From the NCBI RefSeq assembly GCF_016086655.4, contig NC_052138.2, positions 38,141,403-38,205,402 on the forward strand: a stretch of DNA of 64,000 bases, written 5' to 3'. Below, piece after piece: positions 26,245-37,590 of the stretch (positions are counted from its first letter, which is position 1; every line of letters starts with the position of its first letter). The stretch comes from Lepeophtheirus salmonis. Its lineage: Eukaryota > Arthropoda > Copepoda > Siphonostomatoida > Caligidae. The notes under the pieces are model-generated. The model searched no databases and was not told the origin of the DNA. It saw only the letters and a list, made by a program, of their open reading frames with translations. A program made the translations under genes and the position numbers.

Positions 26245-26375
26245 TAACTTTTATAGGTACGGATTGATATTTGTGTTTATATCCTTCTTTTCATAGCTCC
26301 TTGCAGGCAAATTAATAAAACTTCATGACTGCTATCCTTCAGACTATCCTTCAGAATCCTCTGAGTTACCATGTC
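26245..26375 (+). repeat. Dispersed repeat R2, copy 1
   Basis: Shares the order TTTGTGTTTATATCCTTC, TTAATAAAACTTCATGAC and GAGTTACCATGT with 26988-27110 and 34446-34565. Copies 1 and 2 lie on either side of the small mariner at 26525-26968. Confidence 0.5.
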
Positions 26376-26524
26376 CTTTTTTGGATTCTTTTATATTAAC
26401 TCCCCAGTTGGTCATATTTATCCAACTCTTTACAGAAGGTGTAATAAGGTTGTCTTTCTACTCATTTTATCTCAATGCTGAGTAGAAATATCGCCACTTA
26501 AAATAAGCATTTTGGAACAATCAA

Positions 26525-26968
26525 TATGTGGAAGGTTTGAAAAGTTTCCGACTTCAACATGAAGTTGGTAGCACTCGTAAATAAAAGCTAGTCACATCTA
26601 TCTACCATCTGTTGAGAGTAACTCACAAAAGTTTCAGCCATTTTATATGAATAGTTGTTATCCAAAAGTGTTTTGAGTGAGGTAATGTGAGTGTGTTAAT
26701 TGACAAAATCTAGTATCGAGCTGTCATTAAATGTTTGTATTTGAATGTGTAACCTATGGAGTAATTGAGCCAAAAAATAACAAGTGTGAACAATTTTTTT
26801 GCAGCGAAAAACGATGAGTACTTTTTGGGCGGATAACAGAGATGGGAGTATCACTGGAAGAAGTGTCTAGAATTACAAAGAGATTATGTTGAAAAATAAA
26901 AATAAGAATTCGCAAAAAAATTGCTCGTATATATTTTATAGGTTGGAAATTTTCAGAGCACCCTCGTA
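26525..26968 (+). mobile_element. Miniature mariner deletion derivative (SETMAR-type)
   Basis: Terminal inverted repeats are recognisable: the right end, read inward, is TACGAGGGTGCTCTGAAAATT, and the left end is a worn version containing GAAAAGTTTCCGAC. Inside, about 15 codons of the transposase start (DKI, a stop, YRAVIKCLYLN) are soon followed by its end (FFAAKNDEYFLGG, then HWKKCLELQRDYVEK and a stop at 26893). Nearly the whole catalytic domain is missing. The element is about 444 bp against roughly 1.3 kb for a full mariner. The reading matches the first and last residues typical of classical mariner transposases related to SETMAR. It could only move with an enzyme supplied by a full-length relative. 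Confidence 0.75.
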
Positions 26969-26987
26969 TATCTCCGTCTTTGCTTTA

Positions 26988-27110
26988 TAAAGATTATAAC
27001 TTGTATTTATTTCCTTCCTAACTTCTTGTAGCTAATCTAATAAAATGTCACGACAGCTAAGTTTTTCTTCACTTAGACCTTTTTCAAATTGTCAGGATTA
27101 CCATGTAAAT
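26988..27110 (+). repeat. Dispersed repeat R2, copy 2
   Basis: Reads TTGTATTTATTTCCTTCC, CTAATCTAATAAAATGTCA and CAGGATTACCATGT. It starts about 20 bases after the small mariner and is the best-matching partner of the 34.4-kb copy. Confidence 0.55.
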
Positions 27111-27859
27111 TTTTTTAACAACACACACAATATTTTTCAACTAATATCATATTTATCATGTCGAATTCCCTTTTACATTATGTTAAAAAAATCAGCTTAA
27201 TTGAATAAATTTGTTCTAGTCATTTTTTTATTTTATGACCTTCTGTAAGATTTCTATGAGTAGACAACACGTTTTAAACATGTTTTGCAGTCTTCACGCC
27301 CAATGCTTCTATTAACGTATACATGTTTTATATGTAAAAACACCATTCTAAATAAGGAAAACGGTGCAATAAACTCTCGGATGACCAACCTGAAATGAGG
27401 AACTGAAAATATATAGGTATGTATAATGGAATCTACTTACTGCTTACTTGCAAAAATATCTACATGAGGGTGAAGCTTGTGTAGAAAACATTCTTAAATT
27501 TTGACGAATACATACCTTACTTTTTTTTCGATACTTTTCAGGGACCAAACTAACATAAATGTGACATATCATTATGTAAATATTATTTTTACTTTCAGCA
27601 CAAATTCGAATTTTTTTTTGGAAAAAGATAAAATAAACTAAAAAAATAACATAACTAGATTCTTAAATGTGTTTTTTTTAATAGAGATATTTTTTAGCTT
27701 AGGATTCATGATAAGAAAATATATATATATATATAAATTACTATTTGCTAATATGAAATTGAAGAGATTTTCAAAACAATGTCAATATATATTTTTACTT
27801 CATTGGCTGTGCACTAAGATTAGTTTTCATTTTTCCTATTTATAGGTTTGCACTATTTA
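27111..27859. other. AT-rich non-coding stretch with a short TA microsatellite
   Basis: Nothing coding. A (TA)n tract of about 16 bases lies at 27719-27734. Confidence 0.45.
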
Positions 27860-28665
27860 AAAACAGGATTTAAATATTTATCTTTAATAAATATAGAGTA
27901 AAAATTATATATGACAAATTTAAAAACAATCCTGTGCTCCTAGCTTACCTACAAGGCAACAAAATGATATTTGAACGTGATTTATGAATTTTCATTCATG
28001 CACTCCACCGAGTTGGGCGTACCCAGGATCACCGTCTACACTTTCAGCAAATTTGAAACGTTGAAGAAAAAGAAAGGGAATTTTAAAAAGGCCAAACCGG
28101 ACCAAGAGTTAAAGAAAACAGTATTAACCAATTCCCTCAAGTTTATGAGGGTCCATGCGAGTGATCTTGGGTTTTCACATTAGACTGTCAAGAGAGCTAT
28201 CAAAAAAGTTGGTGGAAAGGGCGTTGTGAGGATAGAGAGGCCAATTTTGGTACCATCAATGAAAAAAAAACAAATCTCCTCCATTGCAAGACTTTTTTGA
28301 ATGAGTTTGAAAAGACACTTTTAACCCCCTTCAGACCTGATACCAACACCAATAATTACACCTTTTCGGTAAATGTGGAGGGGAAGGCCTGCAGTGTCTG
28401 TCAGCCAAACATCAAGGCCCTAAAAGACACTGTCAGGCAACACTGGGACACCAGGCCAGAAGACTACACTTGTAGCGAGTACCAGCCCTTTCCCCGCCTG
28501 GAAGTCATTATTGCTGCTAAGGGCGGCTACATTAATGATTAAAAGTGCTTCGATACACATGTTTTTATAATATTCATTTTGTTAAAGTTATATTAATAAT
28601 GAATGAATTATATCTTGTTGTAACTTAAAGTTCTAAGTATTCAGATTTGAATGGGCTACTTAGTA
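27860..28665 (+). mobile_element. Deletion-derivative mariner, subfamily D, copy 1
   Basis: The right end, read inward from TA at 28665, is TACTAAGTAGCCCATTCAAA followed by TCTGAATACTTA, the same terminus as in copies 2 and 3. The left end is worn. Coding begins near 27966. HTH residues ELGVPRITVYTFSKF are followed by SLKFMRVHASDLGFSH, a stop at the expected Q codon, and TVKRAIKKVGGKGVVR. Then LLN-like residues run straight into NEFEKTLLTPFRPDTNTNNY and a C-terminus ending PRLEVIIAAKGGYIND at 28542. The segment with the first two catalytic acids is gone, and the third site reads N instead of D. The deletion point matches copies 2 and 3. Confidence 0.8.
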
Positions 28666-30111
28666 TACAATGTACCCAACGTAAATATTAATAGATTTCA
28701 ATGAAACTGCACAGATGTGTTCGTTAGACGCTATACATTAATAAAGAATACAAACTTGTTAACACAAAGTTGGGAAATTTGCTTCACCCTAATGTACACA
28801 TTATAAAGTTGCCAAAAATATATATGATCCTTCTCACGTCCTTGATACAAATAAAATTATTTTTGAAACTTGAAATAAAGTTTTTTTCTCTATACAGAGG
28901 CCTTTGATTACCAATGAAGCGTTTAATCTATGGGATACAGGAAAAAAAGTGGTAATTTATACTTAATGATATTATATGTATGTGTAACTAGACGGTGAGA
29001 AACAAAACTCAAAGACAATAATTTAGAGGAAAAGATATTATGTTGTTGCAAGATATTGTGAAGCTTACATGGAAACATTAGGAAATTTATCTAAATTATC
29101 GTTCCACCATATCCCTATTTTTTTGTCAACTGGGATGTATTTTATCATTTTTGTAAGTCATTATCTATTTGGCTATTTATATTGGATAATTTTTTGTTTC
29201 TTTTGACTCAAATATCTAAGTTTCATATCAATATTTATTGTGTGATTTATATTTATTACACAAAATATATGTTTATTTTCTAAAAAATAATATCCTACAA
29301 ATTGGCTCCAATTCATTTTTATATGTATGTAATGTATAATATATAAACCAAATATAAAATGATTAAAAAAAATTAAGATGAATTTTTTTAAATGTGATTA
29401 TATATTTCCCCAGTTGAATTTACTATGGACAAAAATCTTTTATATTTTATTTTTCATCTGGGAATTTTATGTATAATAAATCAATCAATCTTATCAAATT
29501 CATTGAATAAATTAAAGGACTCATATAAAATCACATTAAAATAGAAAAATGTTTCCTAATAAAAATAATTAATGTTGGAGCTTATAAATTTAAGATTAAC
29601 TTTTGCTTGGAGTGTTTTTATAGTAATAAAATACATTTTAACTTATATCATGCTATTGAAATCAAAGCTTGTATTCTATTAATGACTTAAGTATTTTCTA
29701 TTTAAAGTTATTATATTTTTTTAAATACAAAATTTGACATATTTTTACCAAGTAATACAAAAAGTTGAATTAGAATTATAGTTTTTAATGTTTTGAAAAA
29801 ATATTAGATGACATTTTTTTCTCTTATAAAAGTCAATTTTTAAATCCTTTACTATTGTCACATATTGACAGATATTTTCACTTCTTAACAAGTTATTAAG
29901 CAAACTTTAATCGAATATTTTGTGTATGACGATTAATAGAGGAGGGTGAATAAAAATGTTGTTCACAGTTTTTGGAATCATTTTGACTCCCCGTATAGTA
30001 CAGTGAATTCCCCTCAAATCACATTTTTTTAATATTATGATGATAAATTATAAAAAAACAATATATTGAGGTAGAAAGATTTTTTTTTTTTGCTCTTGAT
30101 TAATTCGTTCA
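28666..30111. other. AT-rich non-coding stretch
   Basis: Nothing recognisable. Confidence 0.5.
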
Positions 30112-30976
30112 TACTAACGGGTGGTTCATTGAAATCTGAATACTTACTATTTCAATAATTAATGAAGATGGCAATTAAAATTAATTTATATTCCGATACA
30201 TAAAAGCATACACAGTTAGTTACAAAACAAACATTAGCTCTCCAACTTAAGTATAAGTTGGCAAAAAAATATTTCAATTTAATCAACGTAATTTCCATTT
30301 GTACACTCCAAGAATTTGGGTATCTCCAGGACCACCGTCTTCACCGTCAGTCCAAAATGTTGGGGAAGAAAATGACTTAGTCATAAAGGCCAAACTGGAT
30401 GTGGAGGAGTTAAAGAAAAAAGCGCAGGCAAATCCCTTCGAGTCCATGGGAGCCCCTGGAAGAAATATCAAGGGTTTATACCACAATGTTCAGAGAGCTA
30501 TAAATAAAGTGTGGGTAAAAGAGCATCCTGATGGATGAGAAGCTTCTTTTGATACCAGCAATATAAGAAAACAATCTCCTCTATTGCAAGACTCTTTTTA
30601 TGTGTTTAAAAAGAGTATTTTGACCAGTTTTGCCCCCTACATACGTGATGCCAACACCCTCCAATACACCTTCCTGGTTAATGTCTAGGGGAAGGCCTAA
30701 AGTCTCCATCATACAAATGCTGAGGCCCTTGAATTCACTGCCAGTCAGCACTGGGACGCCATGATACATGATTACATCTTCAGTGGATGCCAGCCCTTGT
30801 GTTGTCGCCTAGAAGCCATCAAGGCTGCAAAGGACGCATACGTTAAGGATAAATAGAGCTCAGACTCACATTTATTAATAGTATTAATTTTGTTGAAGTT
30901 ATATTGTTAATCAATAAATCATATTTTGTTGAAGTTTAAAAATAAAAGTGTTCAGATTTTAATGGACCACTTGGTA
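30112..30976 (+). mobile_element. Deletion-derivative mariner, subfamily D, copy 2 (both ends present)
   Basis: TIRs flanked by TA are present at both ends: left GGGTGGTTCATTGAAATCTG and right, read inward, AAGTGGTCCATTAAAATCTG. Coding shows the HTH (NLGISRTTVFTVS), then ANPFESMGAPGRNIKG and VQRAINKVWVKEH. The same junction as in copy 1 follows, leading to a region around the third catalytic site and a C-terminus ending AIKAAKDAYVKD (first residue uncertain) near 30856. Many single-base changes and at least one stop are private to this copy. The 865-bp length is far below that of a full element, and both the first and second catalytic acids are missing. Confidence 0.8.
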
Positions 30977-32040
30977 TGTATTCATATAATAGGAAGTGTA
31001 TAATTTTACATAGGGGGAGCGTCCTACAAGTGTTTGATTTCATACCTAGACTTGAAACTTTAGGGTTAATCCCTATTTTGCAAAATTGCAATTTTAAAAG
31101 GTTGCTGAATATATATTGGTTAAGTTCCGATTATTAAAATTTCCTATGTTGAAATGAACAGATTAAGAAATAAGTAAATAATCAAATAAGATTAAATATT
31201 AAAATTATTTTACAATTAATTTGTCTGCCATATACTATTTTCAATAGTTCATATAACACGTATTTTTCTGGTTCCCAAAAACTGGGATAACCGGGGACCG
31301 CGGTATTCTGTTTATTGACCAAAAACTTCATTAATAATTTATTATAGTACATAGCAACATCATATATGCTATAAGTTCATTCAACCCTGCATTCAAAACA
31401 TAAAAATTTACTAAGGCCAATGACTTTTTTATTTTTATACAATGAAAATTCATAATCCGAGTTTACAAATTAAAATAAAATATTCTATAAAATTTATGTT
31501 AACCAGTTCTTATATAAGAATATTTTACCTACCTACGTTTAAGAATAAGAAAACAAATCAAACGGGATTTTTTATATATGTACAACGTGGTAGATAAAGG
31601 TATTAGGAGAGCTAACCATAAATGTACATTTTTTCCATCTTCAATAACAAAAAATGATAGCCTTGACCTTTACACAAAACGGGCATGCCATAAAACATTT
31701 TTGAGATTCCGTAATAACAGAGGTTATATATATTATTTGAAAGAACAATGAAGCAGAGATAATGAAGATGAGCAACTAATCATAGGGTATGGACCGTGAG
31801 TTAACATTAAGACCAACACGAACTGTGAAAATGTTTGCTCTCATTAGATTCAAATATGTAGTGTGTCAACATTAAAAAAGTTCAAACAATTTATGTTTTA
31901 CTTTATAAATATATATATATATAATGTGTAAAAGCTATCTGTGCCATTAAAAGTATTCATTTTTAAATCAATTTTCTCTCCAGCCAGTTATCAGATTAAA
32001 ATATAAAACAAGAATCTAAAAGCTTGATGATTTCAAATTT
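30977..32040. other. AT-rich non-coding stretch with a GC-rich patch
   Basis: At 31267-31305 a GC-rich patch (TTCCCAAAAACTGGGATAAC then CGGGGACCGCGG) stands out and resembles the GGTTCCCG/CCGGGA-rich ends seen in some DNA transposons. No coding region goes with it. Confidence 0.35.
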
Positions 32041-32690
32041 ATTTTATTCAATAAAATCACCTCGAGCAGAAATTACAGTCTCTTTACGAGGCCCAAAGCG
32101 CAAGCAGCCATTCCCTTTTGGCACCTGGGGAAAATCTTGGAATTCCTTCTTGATCCAACAGATTAGTTCAGCTTTGTTGTTGCAGGGGTTTGGTTGATTT
32201 ATAGTTCGATTGTGCCCATATAAAAATAAATCCATGGGATCCAGATCTGACGTGTTCGGAAGTCAAAAGTCTGGGAAAATAAAGTCGTCAAAATTGCCAT
32301 GGAAAAATTGGATACTTTTTTTCGTGTGTGGCAGGGAGCCGAGTCCTCTTGCTAAGTTTAAGGCCTCACATTGGCAACCACATTGATCCAAAGGTTAATC
32401 TTGGTCTCTAGTATGTCCAAGTACACATCATTGTTGAGCCTGAGGTTTTGGGGGAACAACCGGAATTATTTGGCCTTCCGAGCTAACCACCCCAAACATT
32501 ATGAATTTAGCTCATCTTGCATTGGAGTCAAAATTACCTATAAAGGCCTCAAATTCCCTGTTAACTAAGAGACAATCGTCTCAATAAGTTACAAAGTTTG
32601 TAAACGGATGCAAGTTTGAACAAGCTATCTAACACACAAAAAATTCTTAGTGTACCAAAGTAGTGACATAGGTACCTCACGCACCCTGTA
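32041..32690 (-). mobile_element. Mariner relic, C-terminal half, with 5' TIR
   Basis: Read on the reverse strand, the element starts at TACAGGGTGCGTGAGGTACC (from 32690), a plausible 5' terminus of the TACAGGG type. After a deletion the coding resumes with KFIMFGVVSSEGQIIP, then DVYLDILETKINLW, then EDSAPCHTRKK, where the second catalytic D is intact. NTSDLDPMDLFLYGHN carries the third D, and the protein ends SARGDFIE at 32044. The second and third acids lie 37 residues apart, as in DD37D elements. The N-terminal DNA-binding region and the first acid are missing, and there are several frameshifts. No 3' TIR was found beyond 32041. Confidence 0.8.
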
Positions 32691-33675
32691 AATAAAAACA
32701 GTGGTGCAGAAACCATAGGGGTAAGGGACCACTATCACTATTAAAAAAATTATCATGTTTAAAATAAAATTAATGTCATAATTTTGGAGAAAATAAATAA
32801 ATTTCACCTTATTTAAAAAATTTTAAAAAAAATGAGGCAAATTATTTACTCTTTTAATTATTTCAACTTACATTTGCATACAATTGGCCTTGTTGTCACC
32901 GAGACTGACCACCTTCTACTTTTGGACTCCGAATTTGATCTGGCCTAGCTCAGTAATGTTATTTTTTAGTACAGCCAAATTTGTTGTTTTTTTTGTTTTT
33001 TTGTAAATTATTTTGTGGCAATTATTAATGTGCAATGTTTTGTGGTTCTATATGCAATACTTCCAGTGCAAATATAAATGGTTCTCACATTAGAATTATG
33101 TTGGACTCTATACATACATTCCCTTAATTTAAAGAAGTGCACTGTACTTGCAAACTTAATCCGCTAATGTACTTTAAATATATATTTTTGCAAATACATA
33201 ATTTTCCAATTGAAAGTCAATCATATTTTGTTATGTATATCTCTGGCTACAGAGGCAGTAGCATTGACCCTAGTTAACGGAAATTGGCTAAAAAACTTAT
33301 GTATGGTATATCCCAAAATATGTAAAACATGGCCAAAAAATCACGGGCTTCACAAAGAAAACATGTTTTATATTATTTAAAATCGGCATTTTTTAAATTA
33401 TTATTATTTATTTCATTTGCTTTATGGAACAGAGTTTCCATAACACTTTTCAAGGCCTTTCTTAGCTTGAACATTATTTTCTTTTGCAATAGGAAGCAGT
33501 GTAAATTTACACGAGCACAAAATTGTTTTGAAATTAACAATAGTAGTGGCATATTTATCAAAATAACTCCAAAACTAAAAAAACAGATGGTCATGAAATT
33601 TTGGCTTCAGTTATTTGAAGGTTATAGAGACTAAAAATTATAAGAATTTCAAAAAAGGGCAATCTATGATGTATC
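32691..33675. other. Non-coding stretch
   Basis: A 101-codon open frame at 33329-33634 overlaps an open frame on the other strand. It has no family resemblance and a composition like its surroundings, so I do not call it a gene. Confidence 0.3.
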
Positions 33676-33832
33676 AAGGGGGCCTTGATACTCAGGATAG
33701 TGGTGGCGATAGATTTTCATCCCCCTTGTAGACAAGTAGTTCAATAGCCTAACCCGTGGGCATAAATGTACTATAATATTCCGAAGGGGTCTTTGATACT
33801 CAGGATAATGATGGTAATAGGTTTTGATCACC
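33676..33832. repeat. Degenerate direct duplication, about 109-bp period
   Basis: TTGATACTCAGGATAGTGGTGG followed by GATAGATTTTCATC near 33694 recurs as TTGATACTCAGGATAATGATGG then AATAGGTTTTGATC near 33791. The unit was probably duplicated in tandem and then diverged. A 97-codon reverse-strand frame reads through it but looks fortuitous. Confidence 0.55.
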
Positions 33833-34445
33833 TTATGTACCAGCTGCATATCCTTTGTTGACAGAGATATATTTTGCAAAATAGAATCAAGTCTCTCGTG
33901 ACCATTTCTTACCATATAATAGTTTGATTGCGTAAATACAATATAAATTTTAATCAAAATAATCTAGAGTATCAAATTGCTTGCAATGAAATTATATCAT
34001 AATAAAATCCCTAATGATCAAATTGCCTAGCAATGAATTGTTTAATAATCAAATTACCCAGAATCATTTCACCTGGCAATGTAAAAGAAGTTAAAACGGC
34101 AATTATTGGAAATTTTATAGATTCTACCGGCATTTTGCACATTGCCGGGTCTGAGGAACATTTTGAAAAATTCCAGATATTTTACTTTGGCTGTAATATT
34201 TAAAATATCATACAAAAAAAATATTTCTCAAATAATTATCATTAAATTGTTGAAAATAATTCAACTTATGATTTACAATTATGTGACAGAATATATGTTT
34301 TGAAATAATGGCCTGTATTTATTGCTTGTACATGCAAAGCTTTTGGCAGTAACAATCCTGATGAGAATTCGTAGATGCCTTTGCCTCGTGAGTGGACCAC
34401 AAACAATAACCCATTGTATACAAAATTGTATAGCTTTGACGCAGT
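33833..34445. other. AT-rich non-coding stretch
   Basis: Around 33975-34080 short motifs such as CAAATTGCCTAGCAATGAA recur loosely. Nothing else is visible. Confidence 0.35.
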
Positions 34446-34565
34446 ACTTCCTTGGAATTTGTATTTATTTCCTTCAGAAAGCGATTGTTTGTAGCTGATC
34501 TAATAAAACATCATGGAAGCTTGACTTCTCTTCTCCAAAACATTCCTTAAATTGTCGGAGTGACT
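34446..34565 (+). repeat. Dispersed repeat R2, copy 3
   Basis: Reads TTGTATTTATTTCCTTCAG, GATCTAATAAAACATCATGG and AAATTGTCGGAGTGACTATT, in the same order as at 26.25 and 27.0 kb. Confidence 0.5.
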
Positions 34566-35720
34566 ATTTTAATTTTCTGGGTTTTTTTATTTTTATATAC
34601 CAAGGCCATGAATTAACTGAAAGATCACATTTCACTGGTTCCCAGTTAGGGGCATGTTGGTAAAATAATGTTTTCATGAATAAAAAAGATCAACCGATAC
34701 GGTATGAATTAATACGCAGAAGATAAACCTGATAATACGAAATCTCAACAAGTTAGGGACAAATACATTAGCAGTTACCTTAATTTCATCAAACTCTGTA
34801 TACATTAAGTTAACAAATAAATTGGGATTTGCTCCTTCTCTTTTTTTTTTGGATAAAGATTAATATTATATTAACACATCATAAATGTATTTAATAAATT
34901 TATTATTGTGTTTGAGTTATGAATCCAATATTTCATTCCTTAATAAGACTACTACTAATGATACTAAATATCAAATTTTTCTTAAATCCGTTACTTCATG
35001 AAAGTTTATCGTGGAGTTTATTATGTAATATACTGTTTTTAAAATGTTGGACTGAAAATGTTCCTTTTGTAAAAAAAGGAAGAATGATAAAGTTTGAGTC
35101 AAATTAGACAATGTTTGAACATTGTTCATATCTCACAGTCTTTGAAGTTTCAAAATTCCATATTTTTTAAAAGTAAAATATCATTTTAACCTACAAATAC
35201 TATATTTTTTTCAAAACAGAACCATTTATTTTTATTTATTTTAAGTATCTCAAGGTGTTCGAAAAATTATACAATTAAGTGTTAAATTGACCAAAATACG
35301 TCAATGTATTAATGCGATGTTAATATTTTTGAGGTAAATATTTAAATTAGGAATATATATGCCTTTCTTAATTTTCGTTCAAGATTGTTTCAGTGTTGAC
35401 ACATCACAAATATGTAATTATTTCCATACTTATATCATAGGAAGTACTTCTTATGATGTGACACTTTGTCCAGTAAAATATTCAATATTTATGGGTGTTT
35501 TAAAAAGTACATTAATAGCTTTTCGAAGGTTACTCCTTAATTTTCTTGACTAACTTCAATGTAATTTTTTGGCAGAAGGGAGGGGGGGGGGAATAATTAT
35601 ATTGTGTGAAGGACAATCATAATAATTACCTAAGGATACGTTACGTATGCATAAGTAGAGGAGACCGTAAATAGTTTAGCACATACTATCTGGTAATTTG
35701 ACACAAACAAGAAAACTCGA
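34566..35720. other. AT-rich non-coding stretch
   Basis: Nothing coding. A G-tract of about ten bases lies near 35580. Confidence 0.45.
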
Positions 35721-35845
35721 CCTTCCCTCACAAACACCAAAAACTACACTGTATTTTGCAGTCACCTGTCAATTTTTCTGCGTCTTTTCTCCTTATAAGT
35801 AGTATAAACATTATTGATTGGTTATATTCGAATGAGTACTTTTTT
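35721..35845 (+). repeat. Dispersed repeat R1, copy 2
   Basis: Contains CCCTCACAAACACCAAAAAC, TACACTGTATTTTGCAG and TTTTTCTGCGTCTTTTCTCC, followed directly by ATTATTGATTGGTTATATTC. Confidence 0.5.
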
Positions 35846-35939
35846 AAAACTCTGATCAATTATTAGATAAAATCATATACAGTTTCCGGACCAAAAACTT
35901 GCTTCATAAGTTTTGGTTATTCTTCACTTTATGGGACAA

Positions 35940-36065
35940 CAATGGACTTTTTGATATTATAGGCAGTCCTGAAGGAGATGTCAATCGGCACTGCAGCCTT
36001 CTCGGAAATTAAACTAGCGCTGAGGATATTGCACGCATTGCCTTTTTGTTGTTGCTCTGCTGTTG
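35940..36065 (-). mobile_element. Possible mariner N-terminal fragment
   Basis: The reverse strand reads STAEQQQKGNACNILSASL, then KAAVPIDISFRTAYNIKKSI. This resembles the first helix-turn-helix of one mariner subfamily, with the R-T-A-Y-N-I-K-K core of the recognition helix. The fragment is too short for certainty and nothing downstream supports it. Confidence 0.3.
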
Positions 36066-36985
36066 AATATAAAAAATTATTTAATTTTTAATCTGTCGTA
36101 TGGTTGCATAATGAAACTTCGTAATTAAAAAAGGGGGTACAACTATAACCAAATAGTTTGCTGATTTAACTTCCCTACTTTGTAGTTAAGGAGAATTGGC
36201 CAACTAATAATTTATTTCTGCCCTTTTTAAGTAATTATCCATCGAAAGGACAAGAAATACAATTAAAGTAACTATGTGAAAAATAGAGATACAAAATTAA
36301 TTTTTTTTTAACATTCTTTACAAATGCAGTCTAATGGCGTATGGACATATTTCGATCAATTTTAGGCATAGTATCCAAATTTATGTTACGTGCTGAGAAA
36401 CTCTAATAAAAAAAAACTTATGTCTATATTCTTTCTTTGATTTAAAAGACCTAATTTAGCGCCGATATGGTATTTAAATAAAGTATAAATATTTCGATTT
36501 ATTTCACTGTGGTGAAGTATTTTCGCAAGTTTAAGTATCATAATTCGGGCCTTGTCCAAAAAAATTATTAGTGTCAATGTAAATTAATTTTATTATGACT
36601 AAATTTTAAGAAAAATAATTCCAGGTTGCTTATATGTTGATAAGAGCACATGACCTTTGTAAATAAATGTATAAATTTTGTATTTTCGTTAGAAAATGAA
36701 GGAAAAATGTTTTGGTAACTAATAATTGATTAGAATTGACAAATAATTGCATTAAATTCTATTCATATATGTTAGTAACCATAAGCTTATACCATAAATA
36801 ATTCCTTTTCAGGTGGTCACCAGTTTGAAAGGGAAGTCCTTCAGCTTATTTACTAATAAGCTTTATATCCCTGTTTCTCTTTAATATATTTATATATTGC
36901 GTACAAATAGTAACTAGAATATAAGCAAATTGTACAAATTGACACCCAAAGAGAGTGATGAAGCAAATTAAAATCTAATGGGTAT
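36066..36985. other. AT-rich non-coding stretch
   Basis: Nothing recognisable. Confidence 0.45.
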
Positions 36986-37590
36986 TCGATAGAGCGCAAA
37001 CCTCTCCCTCAAGTCGTTTTTCATAAAAATTATTGTCAATTTCAGTTATATATCTCAATTTATTCAAAAGTTATAGTCGATTTTGAGTTTTACCTCCGAC
37101 CAAACCACTCCAAATTTAATTTGAGATTTGTATGAGAATTTCATCAAAAATAATGGTCAATTTTGGAATTTAACATTTTGTGTGACTTTAACCTTGTCTT
37201 CTCAAAATTGACCTTGAATTAACGTTCGACCTTGCAATTAATATCTCAAAGCTTATAGGTTTTTACTGTCAATATATATCTCTTACCCAGAATTTTTTTG
37301 CGTAATCCTGCTTTTTTAAGTAATAACGTTTTATGTGACCATTGACCTTGAACTCTCAAAAGTAATGTACTTTAATGTTAATATGTATATCTTTCCTTCA
37401 AAGTTTCAACATAATCGATCTGTAAATTTTTCTGGAATTCTACTTGAAAGAAAATATAAAGACGTTTTTTATTACCTTAAACGTAAATTTTGCTATACTC
37501 TAATTCTCTAAAATTGATCTGTAACGTTTTCATGATTCAGTTGAGAAACTAACAAACAAACAGAAGTGAAAACAAAATTTCGTTGGCAGA
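36986..37590. repeat. ACCTTGA-rich dispersed-repeat-like block
   Basis: The motif ACCTTG(A) recurs (about 37190, 37211, 37229, 37342), alternating with CTCAAAATTGA-like phrases and TATATCTC. The block ends with AACAAACAAACAGAAGTGAA followed by TTTCGTTGGCAG. This composition and a CAAACAAACAGA tail are reminiscent of a widespread invertebrate repeat type. No coding capacity and no clear ends are visible. Confidence 0.4.

Noticed and set aside
27719..27734. (TA)n microsatellite, with similar GT, G, C and T tracts at 46413, 35580, 45619 and 60420
   Set aside because: Ordinary low-complexity tracts; no sign of function.
33329..33634. 101-codon plus-strand open frame
   Set aside because: Overlaps an open frame on the other strand, is Phe/Lys/Ile-rich like its surroundings and matches no family.
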